44,962 nucleotides of DNA, taken from positions 1-44,962 of the forward strand of contig CAYHPW010000020.1 of NCBI GenBank assembly GCA_964358645.1, written 5' to 3'. The position numbers and the translations under genes were made by a program. Below the pieces are notes generated by a model. It searched no databases. It saw only the letters and a program-made list of their open reading frames with translations, and was not told the origin of the DNA. Shown here in pieces: positions 1-8,686 of this stretch. Position 1 is the stretch's first letter. Each line of letters begins with the position of its first letter. The stretch comes from JBBTDV01 sp038042605. Its GTDB lineage: Bacteria > Bdellovibrionota > UBA1018.

Positions 1-797
1 GGTATGTGAATATTGAAAAGATGCCCAAGGCCTACTGCCATATCACTGTAGCCAGAAAAATCGAAATACAGCTGATAGGTATAGCCAAAAATAATCAGCC
101 ATGTATCAAAAGTTGACAGCGTATCATAGTGTTTGAATGCTGGGTCTATTATGAGCGCTATCGAATCAGCAATTATGACCTTTTTGATGATCCCTATCAC
201 AAAGAAAGACCAAGCAATGTCAACATTTTTTGTTCTCTTGAATCTATCTATATTTTCGAGATCCCGTTCAATTTGGCCAAATCTCACGATAGGTCCTGCA
301 ACTAGCTGTGAAAAAAGGGAAACATAACACGAGAATTCAAAAAAATTACGTGTTGGACGAACTACATTTCTATAGCAATCGACAATGTATGAAATAGTAT
401 GGAAGGTGTAAAATGAGATGCCTACTGGTAGTATGATGTCTAGTTGCTGCAGTGTTAAACCGAAAAATGTCTCAGTTATTCCGCCAATATTTTGGATAAA
501 AAAATTGAAATACTTAAAAAATCCCAATAGGCACAAATCGGCTGTGATTGGAATTATTAAACATAATTTCTTATAACTGGGAACATTGTGCCAACGCAAA
601 AACCCCAAGCCGGCTATGAAACTCACCAGTGTAGAAAAAGCCATGAGGAAACAAAATTTATAATTCCAGAATCCATAAAATATATAACCAGTAAAGGTTA
701 GCCAAATATATCGACTATTTTTTTGCTTCAGGAAGGTATGGACGAAATACGTGGCAGGGAGAAAGGCATATAAAAAAACAGTACTATTAAATAACAT
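1..797 (-). CDS. MBOAT-family polysaccharide O-acetyltransferase (AlgI-like), C-terminus cut by window edge
   Basis: Reading the minus strand from an ATG at 797 gives an open frame of about 265 codons that runs off the left edge. The protein is strongly hydrophobic, with repeated membrane segments. It carries PVGISFYTFHTISYIVD and, near the edge, YQLYFDFSGYSDMAVGLG. Both are hallmark blocks of the AlgI/DltB/PatA branch of membrane-bound O-acyltransferases; the catalytic histidine region of the family lies further on and is outside the window. Family members move acyl groups across or onto envelope polysaccharides, so next to glycosyltransferase genes this one probably acetylates the surface polysaccharide. 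The next gene (860-1618) runs in the same direction upstream of it, 62 bases away, so the two may be cotranscribed. Family assignment is firm; the substrate is inference. Confidence 0.88.
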   Translation of the reverse strand, partial: MLFNSTVFLYAFLPATYFVHTFLKQKNSRYIWLTFTGYIFYGFWNYKFCFLMAFSTLVSFIAGLGFLRWHNVPSYKKLCLIIPITADLCLLGFFKYFNFFIQNIGGITETFFGLTLQQLDIILPVGISFYTFHTISYIVDCYRNVVRPTRNFFEFSCYVSLFSQLVAGPIVRFGQIERDLENIDRFKRTKNVDIAWSFFVIGIIKKVIIADSIALIIDPAFKHYDTLSTFDTWLIIFGYTYQLYFDFSGYSDMAVGLGHLFNIHI

Positions 798-859
798 TAT
801 ACAAAGTTTAAGCCATCGAATTTATTATTCAATATTTTTATAAATTTCTAAATATACGG

Positions 860-1618
860 TTATTCTTTCCTTTGGCCCTTTTTAGAAAGGAACTTCGGGA
901 CCAGTAACCTGCTTCTTGCCATTCGATAAAGAACAGAGTTGGCGAGGCATCCAATTCCATATTTAACCGACCGTCTGAAATTAATTGATGAGGAGTCTGT
1001 AAAATACTTTGTAGGGCATGATACTTCGCCTATTCGGAACCCAAAATAAACCGATTGGGTCAGCATCTGGTTATCGAATACGAAGTCGTCTGAGTTTTCT
1101 TCCAGTGGCAAGGTTTCAAGTACCTTTCTTGAGAAGGCCCTGTACCCGGTATGATATTCGGATAATTTCTGGTTCATAATAATATTCTGGGAGAAGGTCA
1201 GGACTCTGTTGAAAAAATACTTATAAACCGGCATTCCGCCGGACAAAGCCGTTTTGCCAAGTATCCGCGATCCCAGGACTATGTCGTAGATGTCATGTGC
1301 AATCATCGATGCCATGGCGGTTATCAAAAGCGGTGTGTACTGATAATCAGGATGAACCATTACGACAATGTCTGCTTTTTTCCCTAAGGCGTTTTTGTAG
1401 CAAGTCTTCTGATTCCCTCCGTAACCGCGGTTATTATTATGGCGGAATGTAGTTATGCCGAGATTCTTGGAAATATTTACGGTTTTATCGCTGCTGCCGT
1501 CATCGGTAAGGATGACCTCGTCAACGATATCGCGTGGTATTTCGTCAAAAGTTTTTTGCAGGGTCTTGGCTGCGTTATATGCTGGCATTACCACGACCAG
1601 CTTCTTTCCGTTGATCAT
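860..1618 (-). CDS. Family 2 glycosyltransferase (polyprenyl-phosphate sugar transferase type)
   Basis: The 252-aa protein begins with the GT2 nucleotide-binding block VVVMPAYNAAKTL (residues 8-20). Next come DDGSSD (39-44) and a HPDYQYTP block (89-96) where classical relatives have DADxQxxP. It has no clear membrane helices, so it is probably a soluble or membrane-associated enzyme that moves a sugar from a nucleotide donor to a polyprenyl-phosphate or to a growing glycan. It sits at the edge of the O-antigen locus, divergent from the methyltransferase at 1676 and upstream of the MBOAT gene. No strong ribosome binding site precedes the ATG at 1618. The donor sugar and acceptor cannot be read from the sequence. 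Confidence 0.88.
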   Translation of the reverse strand: MINGKKLVVVMPAYNAAKTLQKTFDEIPRDIVDEVILTDDGSSDKTVNISKNLGITTFRHNNNRGYGGNQKTCYKNALGKKADIVVMVHPDYQYTPLLITAMASMIAHDIYDIVLGSRILGKTALSGGMPVYKYFFNRVLTFSQNIIMNQKLSEYHTGYRAFSRKVLETLPLEENSDDFVFDNQMLTQSVYFGFRIGEVSCPTKYFTDSSSINFRRSVKYGIGCLANSVLYRMARSRLLVPKFLSKKGQRKE

Positions 1619-1675
1619 ACTGCTTGCTTTCTAGACCATAATTGGTAGAGTTTCACTGGGAAAATTCATAGTGAT

Positions 1676-2692
1676 ATGCCGTACCGTGACGATGCAGGAC
1701 CAGGGAGGCTTAGCGATCCCTGCGTTTTTTGTGAATCCATAAGCAAGACACATGTTTTTGAAAGTCGTGGTTTTGATGACCCCAGAGAGAAATTCCGCCT
1801 AATACGTTGCTCTAGCTGTGGTCTTGTTCGTCTTGACCCGCTGCCTGATCCTGGCGTGCTGGGTACTTATTATTCCAGGGCTTATTATGGAAGCGAGACG
1901 AGGAAGTTTAATGAATATGTTGAAGCGCTTGTTCGTGCTGAAAACATGCGAAGGAGCAGCAAGCTAAAGAAGTTGCTGCTTACATATGGCGTGGCGTTTC
2001 CGGCTAAGATTCTTGATGTAGGATGCGGGCGTGGGAATTTTTTGAAGGCGTCAAAACAGCTTGGATTCGAATGTTGCGGGATTGAGATCGATGAATTCGG
2101 GTCTCTTGATCTTGGCAAGGATATAATTTTTTTACGTGGACACCTTGAGGATTTGCCGATCCAGGAAGGCACTTTTGATGCTGTGTCAATATGGCATGTG
2201 CTTGAGCATACGTTAAATCCGGCTGCTGCCATTAAGAAAGCCGCCCAAGTTTTGAGGCCTGGCGGGATTATAGCTATAGCTGTGCCTAATTTCGGCAGTT
2301 TTCAGAGTTATGTTTTTGGTGGGTATTGGTTCCACCTTGACCTGCCGAGGCATGTTTATCATTTTTCAAAAGATGCTCTTGTATCGAAATTGCGTGAACA
2401 TAACCTTGAGCCAATTAAAATCAGCACGGCTTCGATAGGCCAGAATTGCTTTGGCTTTATACAAAGCAGTTTGAATTTATTGTTCCCAGCCGGAATGGCA
2501 AATTTGCTGTTTAAGCGGCTTAAGAATCGTGGTGCTATAAGTACCGGGTCGGCTTGTATTTGTAAACTTGCTTTGCTTGGCAACATGATTGCTGTAGCGC
2601 TACTGCTGCCACTAGCTTTGCTTGAGAACTTGTTTTCCGTATTGCTTGGCAAAGGTGCAACGCTTGTAATTTATGCGAGGAAGAAGGCCTAG
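1676..2692 (+). CDS. Class I SAM-dependent methyltransferase with N-terminal zinc-ribbon-like motif
   Basis: The 338-aa protein starts with two CxxC pairs (C16/C19 and C45/C48), a small zinc-ribbon module often fused to sugar or lipid methyltransferases of polysaccharide loci. A Rossmann SAM-binding block, KILDVGCGRGNFL, lies at about 111-123. It is followed by a SIWHVLEH acidic-loop block and LRPGG, typical of the Methyltransf_11/23 group. The C-terminal 60 residues are hydrophobic and could attach the enzyme to the membrane. The stop codon abuts the start of the glycosyltransferase at 2693, so the two are translationally linked. A role in methylating a sugar or lipid intermediate of the surface glycan is likely; the exact substrate is unknown. 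Confidence 0.85.
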   Translation: MPYRDDAGPGRLSDPCVFCESISKTHVFESRGFDDPREKFRLIRCSSCGLVRLDPLPDPGVLGTYYSRAYYGSETRKFNEYVEALVRAENMRRSSKLKKLLLTYGVAFPAKILDVGCGRGNFLKASKQLGFECCGIEIDEFGSLDLGKDIIFLRGHLEDLPIQEGTFDAVSIWHVLEHTLNPAAAIKKAAQVLRPGGIIAIAVPNFGSFQSYVFGGYWFHLDLPRHVYHFSKDALVSKLREHNLEPIKISTASIGQNCFGFIQSSLNLLFPAGMANLLFKRLKNRGAISTGSACICKLALLGNMIAVALLLPLALLENLFSVLLGKGATLVIYARKKA

Positions 2693-3454
2693 ATGTATAA
2701 ATTATCAATTATAGTGCCGGTGTTTAACGAGGAAGCAAGCATTGAGCAGGTAATTAAGAACCTTTTTTCGGCTAAATGCCCAATCGAGCGTGAATTTATC
2801 TTTATTGACGATAATTCAAGCGATAAAAGCCTGATGGTTTTAAAGTCATTGTCCGCGAAATACGGTTTCACAGTCCTTGAGCAGAAACCGAATCAGGGCA
2901 AAGGCAAAGCGGTTGCTTTGGGTGCCGTTCATGCGGCGGGTGATTTCATAATGATCCAGGATGCCGATTTTGAATATGACCCTAGTGACGTGCCGTCGCT
3001 TTTGCAGCCGCTTATTGACGGTAAGGCTGATGTTGTTTATGGAAGCCGCTTCAAGAAAAGTTCGCTACAGGTGCATAGGACGTATCATTATTTTATTAAC
3101 AGGTTTCTAACCTCGCTAAGTAACTTTTTTTCCGGCATATACCTGACGGATATGGAAACATGTTACAAGATTTTCAAGGCAGATATCCTCAAGGCAATGA
3201 AGCTTAAATCAAAGCGCTTCGGTATTGAAGTGGAATTGACGGCGTATCTTGCAAAGATACGGGCACAGGTCTTTGAACTTCCAATCTCGTATTTTCCGAG
3301 GACCCGTCTCCAAGGGAAAAAGATAGGCTGGAAGGATGGGTTGGCGGCGCTTTTCCATATTCTTAGATATAATTTGTTTACGCCATTCAGGAAGGCTTTT
3401 AATAACCTTCCTAGGAAGTACTTGCCCGGCGGGGATGGTTATGCGGGGTTTTGA
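2693..3454 (+). CDS. Family 2 glycosyltransferase (dolichyl/undecaprenyl-phosphate sugar synthase-like)
   Basis: The 253-aa protein opens with SIIVPVFNEEASI, followed by DDNSSD (39-44) and QDADFEYDP (89-97). This is the signature of the DPM1-like GT2 subgroup that loads sugars onto polyprenyl phosphate. No C-terminal membrane pair is present. It closely resembles the glycosyltransferase at 12064 in the N-terminal half (same QDAD-EYD block), suggesting an old paralogy. It starts directly after the methyltransferase stop. Its 3' end overlaps the convergent rfbG gene by 16 bases. Sugar specificity is not visible. Confidence 0.88.
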   Translation: MYKLSIIVPVFNEEASIEQVIKNLFSAKCPIEREFIFIDDNSSDKSLMVLKSLSAKYGFTVLEQKPNQGKGKAVALGAVHAAGDFIMIQDADFEYDPSDVPSLLQPLIDGKADVVYGSRFKKSSLQVHRTYHYFINRFLTSLSNFFSGIYLTDMETCYKIFKADILKAMKLKSKRFGIEVELTAYLAKIRAQVFELPISYFPRTRLQGKKIGWKDGLAALFHILRYNLFTPFRKAFNNLPRKYLPGGDGYAGF

Positions 3455-4503
3455 TATTGCTCAATTTGCTCATGCGTGACATCCATGGCTTTTTCACCGC
3501 CGAGAAGCACGCGGCGGTACCAGGTAACCGCCCAATCCAGGCTTTCATCTATGCTTAAGCGAGGCTTCCAGCCGATGATGGAGTTAGCAAGGGAGCTATC
3601 CAGCTTTAGGTAGTTGGCTTCATGCGGTTGATCTAAGTGTGTTTGTAAAAGTTCCCAACGAGCCTCATGCCCCCATGCCGCGGCCGCGCGATCAACCACC
3701 CACGAAACGCTCCTCGCGTCATGAGTGTTAGGCCCAAAATTCCAGCCTTGTGAATATGACTTCAGATCCGACCAGAGTTTTTCAGCAAGCATCAGATAAC
3801 CACTCAGTGGTTCTAATACATGCTGCCAAGGCCTGATAGAGTTTGGGTTCCTTACCTTCATTGTTTCGTTTTTCGCGAATGCCCTGATACAATCCGGCAG
3901 CAGTCTGTCATCTGCCCAATCACCACCGCCGATCACATTGCCGGCACGCGCGGACGCCAGTCCTATGTTTGTCAGAAAAGATCTCCTGTATGCTGATGTG
4001 ACTAACTCCGCACAGCCCTTGGAATTGCTATAAGGATCATGGCCTCCCATCGGGTCGCTTTCACGGTAGCCCCAATGCCACTCCTTGTTTTCGTAACATT
4101 TGTCACTGGTGACGATCACTGCTACGCGGGCCGAAGTGATGGTACGTAATGCTTCAAGGACGTGAACCGTTCCCATGACGTTCGTAGCATACGTTGCTAT
4201 AGGTTCGCGGTACGACTGGCGTACCAGGCTTTGCGCGGCCATGTGGAAGGTTATTTCAGGCGCGAATTCTTCAGTGAATTTTTTTAGAACATCGAAATCC
4301 CTTATGTCGCCGATGCGGGACTTAATCTTTTTGCCAAGATCCGTGAGCTCAAACAGATTTGGATTCGTACTTGGCGTCAGCGAGAACCCAGCCGGTATAG
4401 CTCCCATCTTTTCAAGCCAGATCGAGAGCCATGCGCCCTTGAACCCGGTGTGGCCTGTTATCAGAACACGCTTTCCGCGCCAAAATGAGGTATTAACAGT
4501 CAT
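3439..4503 (-). CDS. rfbG: CDP-glucose 4,6-dehydratase
   Basis: The 354-aa short-chain dehydrogenase/reductase has the NAD-binding block GHTGFKG (17-23), a SDKCYENKEW block with the catalytic-region threonine/serine, and the catalytic YSNSK (Y158, K162). The GAWLSIWL and WGYRESDPMGGHDPYS blocks are characteristic of RfbG rather than of RfbB/RmlB. RfbG converts CDP-glucose to CDP-4-keto-6-deoxyglucose, the entry to 3,6-dideoxyhexoses and related sugars. Its start overlaps the end of rfbF by 11 bases, so the two consecutive enzymes are translationally coupled. Length matches the family. The usual next enzyme, RfbH, is not in the window. Confidence 0.95.
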   Translation of the reverse strand: MTVNTSFWRGKRVLITGHTGFKGAWLSIWLEKMGAIPAGFSLTPSTNPNLFELTDLGKKIKSRIGDIRDFDVLKKFTEEFAPEITFHMAAQSLVRQSYREPIATYATNVMGTVHVLEALRTITSARVAVIVTSDKCYENKEWHWGYRESDPMGGHDPYSNSKGCAELVTSAYRRSFLTNIGLASARAGNVIGGGDWADDRLLPDCIRAFAKNETMKVRNPNSIRPWQHVLEPLSGYLMLAEKLWSDLKSYSQGWNFGPNTHDARSVSWVVDRAAAAWGHEARWELLQTHLDQPHEANYLKLDSSLANSIIGWKPRLSIDESLDWAVTWYRRVLLGGEKAMDVTHEQIEQYQNPA

Positions 4504-5287
4504 TGATCACCAAGTCTTCTCCCCAGGACTTCCAAGGAGCTTTGCCGCTTGCCCAGAGATTCTCAAGCATGGTTTTGTCGCGTAGAGTGTCCATTGGATG
4601 CCAGAAGCCATCATGTTTATAAGCTGCTATTTGGCCATTTTTTGCTAGGTTGTTCATGGGTTCTTGTTCCCATACCGTGGAATCATCACGTATATAATCA
4701 AGAACACCGCGCGACAGCACAAAAAATCCGCCATTTATGTACCCCCCGTCACCGTGCGGCTTTTCCTGGAACCTGCGCACGATTGACCCGTCTAGATCGA
4801 TTGCCCCGAATCTTCCTAGAGGCCTCGTTGCCGTAACGGTGGCAAGAAGTTTTTGCGACTTATGGAAGGAAATTAATTTGTTGATATCGATGTCGGCAAC
4901 CCCATCACCGTATGTCATGCAGAAGTCATAGTTTCCCAAAAAACCGCTTATCCGCTTTAATCGGCCTCCGGTCATGGTGCTATCACCGGTATCAACAAGT
5001 GTTACACGCCACGGCTCCGCCTTGTTCTGATGGGTCTCCATCCGGTTCTTGGCAAGGTCAAACGTCACGTCCGATGTGTGCAGGAAATAATTAGAAAAGT
5101 ATTCCTTTATTAAATAGCCCCTGTAACCAAGGCATATGATGAAATCATTTATGCCATGGCTTGAGTATATTTTCATAATATGCCAGAGAATCGGCTTCCC
5201 CCCGATTTCGACCATCGGTTTTGGTTTAAGAATGGTTTCCTCTGAGAGGCGGGTTCCTAACCCGCCGGCAAGTATTACAGCTTTCAT
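4493..5287 (-). CDS. rfbF: Glucose-1-phosphate cytidylyltransferase
   Basis: The 264-aa nucleotidyltransferase carries LAGGLGTRL (6-14) followed by KPKPMVEIGGKPILWHIMK. This is the RfbF signature and differs from thymidylyltransferases, which read KQLLPIYDKP at the same place. It makes CDP-glucose from CTP and glucose 1-phosphate and feeds RfbG, whose gene overlaps its 3' end. Conserved FCMTYGDGVADID and GGYINGGFFV blocks are intact. A candidate promoter (-35 TTGCTT, -10 TATTGT) ends only 12 bases upstream of the ATG, so the transcript leader would be very short. The pair is divergent from the glycosyltransferase at 5384. Confidence 0.95.
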   Translation of the reverse strand: MKAVILAGGLGTRLSEETILKPKPMVEIGGKPILWHIMKIYSSHGINDFIICLGYRGYLIKEYFSNYFLHTSDVTFDLAKNRMETHQNKAEPWRVTLVDTGDSTMTGGRLKRISGFLGNYDFCMTYGDGVADIDINKLISFHKSQKLLATVTATRPLGRFGAIDLDGSIVRRFQEKPHGDGGYINGGFFVLSRGVLDYIRDDSTVWEQEPMNNLAKNGQIAAYKHDGFWHPMDTLRDKTMLENLWASGKAPWKSWGEDLVINDC

Positions 5288-5299
5288 AATTCAACCTGT

Positions 5300-5327
5300 A
5301 CAATAACAAACGAAGATTTCCAAGCAA
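5300..5327 (-). promoter_or_regulatory. Candidate sigma70 promoter of rfbFG
   Basis: On the minus strand TTGCTT (5327-5322) is followed after 16 bases by TATTGT (5305-5300). The -10 hexamer ends 12 bases before the rfbF ATG, so transcription should begin about 6 bases before the start codon. Read by eye; no experimental support. Confidence 0.45.
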
Positions 5328-5342
5328 GTGCGGATACCGGCA

Positions 5343-5371
5343 TTGCCTGTTGTGAGTTAACTGGCTATGCT
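5343..5371 (+). promoter_or_regulatory. Candidate sigma70 promoter of the glycosyltransferase at 5384
   Basis: TTGCCT (5343-5348), a 17-base spacer and TATGCT (5366-5371) form a reasonable sigma70 promoter. The -10 ends 12 bases before the ATG at 5384 and no Shine-Dalgarno sequence is present, so the message would be nearly leaderless. It lies back to back with the rfbF promoter candidate. Confidence 0.45.
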
Positions 5372-5383
5372 GGCCAGAAACAT

Positions 5384-6349
5384 ATGCAAACTTCTACATT
5401 CAAGGTCAATAAGGTAGGGATAGCAATGGCAGCATATGAGCCTGACCCCTCTTTCTTCGGTGAACAACTTCGGTCTATCCAAGAACAAACCTTTAGCGAT
5501 TGGGTATGCATCGTGAACTGTGATTCTTCGCTTGAGTCTTTTTTAAAACTCCCAGAAATGAGTAGATTTGTTTCGGATCACAGATTCAAGTGGAGAGAAA
5601 ACAAGGAACGCCTCGGGCATAAAAAAAACTTTGAGGCTGCCATCCAGGCGGTTCTAACTGAAGGCGTAAATGCCATAGCTTGCGCGGATCAGGACGATAT
5701 CTGGTATAAGGACAAACTCGCTGTTTCAGTGGATGAGTTGGAAAAGCACGGGCCGCTAAGCCTTGTCCACTGTGATATGCATGTGCTGGCAAACGGCAAG
5801 ATCGCTGAAAAGACCGCTTGGGAAATCGAAATGCGAGGTATCCATAACTCAAGCGCAAGGCATCTGATGATCCGTAACATAGTTGCCGGTTGCTCGATGC
5901 TTTTTGATGCTGAACTTGCAAGGCGCTATCCCAGGATACCGGATGGAGCCATGTTTCATGATCATTGGTATGCTCTTGTTGCCTCACTTAATGGCGGAGT
6001 TTTTCCAATTAAACAGGCACTCTATGCATACAGGCAGCACGAAGCCAATGAAGTTGGCGTCACTCCTTTTGTTGGTAGATTTGTCATGCCCAGCAAAAGG
6101 CGTATGAGCTTGAGAGATGTTTTGGAAAAATGCGAACTTGGATGGCTTAAATCATATAATTTTGCCAACTCGGCTCGCAAGGAAGGTCTTCAATTTAATT
6201 TTTTTGAACGGCAAGTTTTTCTGGCACCGTTTGACCTCGGTGCTGGCATCATGTTTCTTGGTCTAAGGAGTTTTTTTTCTGACCCACCATTGGCCCGCGC
6301 TTGTATTGCGCGCAGCATTGGTAAGGCGATCCATGTGCTTTTGGGTTAA
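5384..6349 (+). CDS. Family 2 glycosyltransferase (rhamnosyltransferase-like)
   Basis: The 321-aa protein has a GT2 fold start (VGIAMAAYEPDPSFFGEQL, about 11-29), an ADQDDIWYKDKL block (101-112) and a later MFHDHWYALVAS block with YRQHEANEVG. The DQDDxW...KL plus HDxW combination is common in GT2 enzymes that add rhamnose or similar sugars to O-antigen chains. With a complete dTDP-rhamnose pathway next door, rhamnosyl transfer is a sensible guess. The gene stands alone on the plus strand between rfbF and rfbC. Its last 101 bases overlap the unusual 3' extension of the convergent rfbC gene. Confidence 0.85.
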   Translation: MQTSTFKVNKVGIAMAAYEPDPSFFGEQLRSIQEQTFSDWVCIVNCDSSLESFLKLPEMSRFVSDHRFKWRENKERLGHKKNFEAAIQAVLTEGVNAIACADQDDIWYKDKLAVSVDELEKHGPLSLVHCDMHVLANGKIAEKTAWEIEMRGIHNSSARHLMIRNIVAGCSMLFDAELARRYPRIPDGAMFHDHWYALVASLNGGVFPIKQALYAYRQHEANEVGVTPFVGRFVMPSKRRMSLRDVLEKCELGWLKSYNFANSARKEGLQFNFFERQVFLAPFDLGAGIMFLGLRSFFSDPPLARACIARSIGKAIHVLLG

Positions 6350-6902
6350 AAGCATTTGCTGTCTGGCTTGTGCGGTAAACTTCAAAGCTAGGCTGCTTCT
6401 GGTCTTTCGCGGAAATTATTGGATCCGAGACAGGCCAATTGATCTTTAACTGCGGATCTGACCAGAGGATGCCTCCTTCGCCGTGCGGATTGTAGGTATT
6501 ATCCACCATGTAAAGCACATCGGCGGATTCATTTCCTAGTACGCAAAAACCATGAGCAAACCCAGACGGTATAAAAAGTAATTTGCCGTTTATATCACTG
6601 AGTTCCACTGTGGCATGCTTGCCGAAGGTAGGAGAGTCAGGACGAATGTCGACAGCCACGTCCCAGATAGCACCGTGTACGACCCCTATAAGTTTCCCTT
6701 GTGGTGGATTGAACTGGTAGTGCAAACCACGGAGGACCTTGGGTGATGATCTTGAATGGTTCAGCTGTGCAAAAGCCACTGGCAAGCCGATTTTAGCAAA
6801 CAGCTCCTTGTTAAACCGTTCAAGGAAAAACCCCCGTTGGTCGCCATAGAAATCAAGCTCCACTAGCATTAGGTCTGGTAATTCAAGTGGTATTATTTTC
6901 AT
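6249..6902 (-). CDS. rfbC: dTDP-4-dehydrorhamnose 3,5-epimerase with C-terminal extension
   Basis: I place the start at the ATG at 6902, because the protein then begins MKIIPLELPDLMLVE as in RmlC. This ATG also overlaps the rfbD stop codon (ATGA), the usual coupling; an in-frame start at 6953 inside rfbD is less likely. The cupin core is intact: GDQRGFFLE, NHSRSSPKVLRGLHYQ with the catalytic histidine region, GKLIGVVHGAIWDVAVDIR, FIPSGFAHGF, and the YNP...ILWSDP block. The enzyme epimerises C3 and C5 of dTDP-4-keto-6-deoxyglucose. The family normally ends near residue 180-190, but this frame continues for a tail rich in polar residues and runs 101 bases into the convergent glycosyltransferase gene. 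Confidence 0.9.
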   Translation of the reverse strand: MKIIPLELPDLMLVELDFYGDQRGFFLERFNKELFAKIGLPVAFAQLNHSRSSPKVLRGLHYQFNPPQGKLIGVVHGAIWDVAVDIRPDSPTFGKHATVELSDINGKLLFIPSGFAHGFCVLGNESADVLYMVDNTYNPHGEGGILWSDPQLKINWPVSDPIISAKDQKQPSFEVYRTSQTANAFNPKAHGSPYQCCAQYKRGPMVGQKKNSLDQET

Positions 6903-7813
6903 GATTGTTCCTCCAATAAATTGCGCAATAATTTGCGATAAATCGTCATACATTCTGAAAGTCCCTCACCCCAATCCGGCAACTCGGTTGCAAAAACCCG
7001 CATGGCCTTGTCGGTGCAAAGCCTTGAGTTCTGCGGTCTGCGGGCTGGTGTAGGGTAATCCTTGGTTTGTATCGCATTCACCTTGTTAACACGTATGCTT
7101 ATTCCCGAATTTTTTGCGGAAGCTATTATCGCTTCAGCAAAGCCATGCCATGATGTTTCGCCACGGTTGCATAAGTGATAAATACCGCTTGGGAATGGTT
7201 CAGATCGTAATGCTTTGTCGAGCGCCCTTAGTGTGGCGGCTGCAAGGTGGGTGGCATATGTTGGTGCGCCGATCTGGTCAGCTACGACGTTGATTTCATC
7301 TTTTTCTTTGGCCAGGCGGAGCATGGTTTGTAAGAAATTTTTGCCCTTGGCATCGTAAATCCAAGAAGTTCTAAAAATAAGCCATTTCCCGCCGGCTTTT
7401 GCCACGGTTTGTTCGCCGAGTAGTTTTGATTGCCCGTAAGCACTTAATGGTGATACCGGGTCGTCCTCGCGCCATGGCTTGTCCCCATTGCCTGAAAAAA
7501 CATAGTCGGTGGAGTAGTGTATGAACGGGATTTGTTTTTTAGCACACCATCCGGCGATTACTCCGGGCGCTTCACCATTGATCAGGCGGCAGGATTCCAC
7601 CTCCTCTTCAGCGCGGTCCACCTGCGTATAGGCTGCGGCGTTTATGATGGCACCTGGCCGCAGTTCATTTAGAATGGTTGGTAGAGACTCGGTTTTTGAT
7701 AGGTCAATCTCAGGGAAGTCAATCGCCAAAAACTTGTGGTCCGCTTTGCGAAGTATCGAGACAAGCGCGCTTCCAACCTGACCCGAATGTCCTATTACTA
7801 AAAGAGGTTCCAT
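6899..7813 (-). CDS. rfbD: dTDP-4-dehydrorhamnose reductase
   Basis: The 304-aa SDR-family reductase has the NADPH-binding block GHSGQVGS (8-15), NAAAYTQVDRAE, YSTDYVFSG and the catalytic YGQSKLLGE. These are all RmlD hallmarks, as are the FRTSWIYDAKGKNFLQTML and GIYHLCNRGETSWHGFA blocks. It performs the last step of dTDP-L-rhamnose synthesis. It starts one base after the rfbA stop codon, and its own stop overlaps the rfbC ATG by four bases, so rfbA-rfbD-rfbC are tightly coupled. Length is normal for the family. Confidence 0.95.
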   Translation of the reverse strand: MEPLLVIGHSGQVGSALVSILRKADHKFLAIDFPEIDLSKTESLPTILNELRPGAIINAAAYTQVDRAEEEVESCRLINGEAPGVIAGWCAKKQIPFIHYSTDYVFSGNGDKPWREDDPVSPLSAYGQSKLLGEQTVAKAGGKWLIFRTSWIYDAKGKNFLQTMLRLAKEKDEINVVADQIGAPTYATHLAAATLRALDKALRSEPFPSGIYHLCNRGETSWHGFAEAIIASAKNSGISIRVNKVNAIQTKDYPTPARRPQNSRLCTDKAMRVFATELPDWGEGLSECMTIYRKLLRNLLEEQS

Positions 7814-7814
7814 T

Positions 7815-8684
7815 TCATGAGCCAGATAGGATTCGTTTTAAATATGCGCCGTAACTGCTTTTTGCATACGTCTCGGATAGATGCCTAAGTTGCGATGAAT
7901 CGATGAAACCCTTTGAATAAGCTATTTCCTCTATGCATGCGACCTTGAGCCCCTGGCGCTGTTCTAGTGTTTGAACGAACTGTGAAGCGGATAGAAGGGA
8001 ATCATAAGTACCGCTGTCGAGCCAAGCTATACCACGGCCCATTTTGTTTACGCGCAGCTCGTTCTGCCGTAGATAAGCGAGGTTTACATCAGTGATCTCA
8101 AGTTCCCCGCGTGCTGATGGCTTAAGATTCCTTGCTATGTCAACCACCGAGGAATCATAGAAGTAAAGTCCTGTCACGGCCCATGGGGAACGTGGGGTTT
8201 TTGGTTTCTCCTCAAGGCTTATTGCGTGGCCGGTTTTGTCGAATTCTACTACTCCGTATCTTTCCGGATCATTGACGTGGTATGCATAAATTTCCGCACC
8301 CTTGTTAAGGCGTGCTGAACGTTCAACCGCTCCGGCTAGCTCGTGGCCGTAAAAAATATTGTCTCCTAAAATAAGGCACGCGCTGTTATTGCCGATGAAG
8401 TCAGCGCCTATGGTGAATGCCTGCGCAATTCCGGCTGGAGCCGGTTGTTCACGGTACGAAAGTGACAAACCCACCTGTCCGCCATCACCCAAGAGGTCTT
8501 TTATCATTGGCAGATCTCGAGGTGTGCTTATGATCAGTATTTCCCGTATCCCAGCCAGCATCAGTGTTGATAGGGGATAGTAAATGGTTGGTTTATCGTA
8601 GATAGGCAGAAGCTGCTTGCTGATACATCTGGTTAATGGATAAAGTCTTGTACCGCTTCCGCCGGCAAGGATGATTCCTTTCAT
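7815..8684 (-). CDS. rfbA: Glucose-1-phosphate thymidylyltransferase
   Basis: The ATG at 8684 is chosen because GGAAAGG lies about 8 bases upstream and the protein then starts MKGIILAGGSGTRLYPLT exactly as in RmlA. An upstream in-frame start at 8717 lies inside rfbB. The 289-aa enzyme carries the SKQLLPIYDKPTIYYPLS block, ILGDNIFYG, GVVEFD, EEKPKTPRS and AWLDSGTYDSL, which define the family. It makes dTDP-glucose, the substrate of RfbB. It begins two bases after the rfbB stop codon and is followed one base later by rfbD. Confidence 0.95.
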   Translation of the reverse strand: MKGIILAGGSGTRLYPLTRCISKQLLPIYDKPTIYYPLSTLMLAGIREILIISTPRDLPMIKDLLGDGGQVGLSLSYREQPAPAGIAQAFTIGADFIGNNSACLILGDNIFYGHELAGAVERSARLNKGAEIYAYHVNDPERYGVVEFDKTGHAISLEEKPKTPRSPWAVTGLYFYDSSVVDIARNLKPSARGELEITDVNLAYLRQNELRVNKMGRGIAWLDSGTYDSLLSASQFVQTLEQRQGLKVACIEEIAYSKGFIDSSQLRHLSETYAKSSYGAYLKRILSGS

Positions 8685-8686
8685 GT

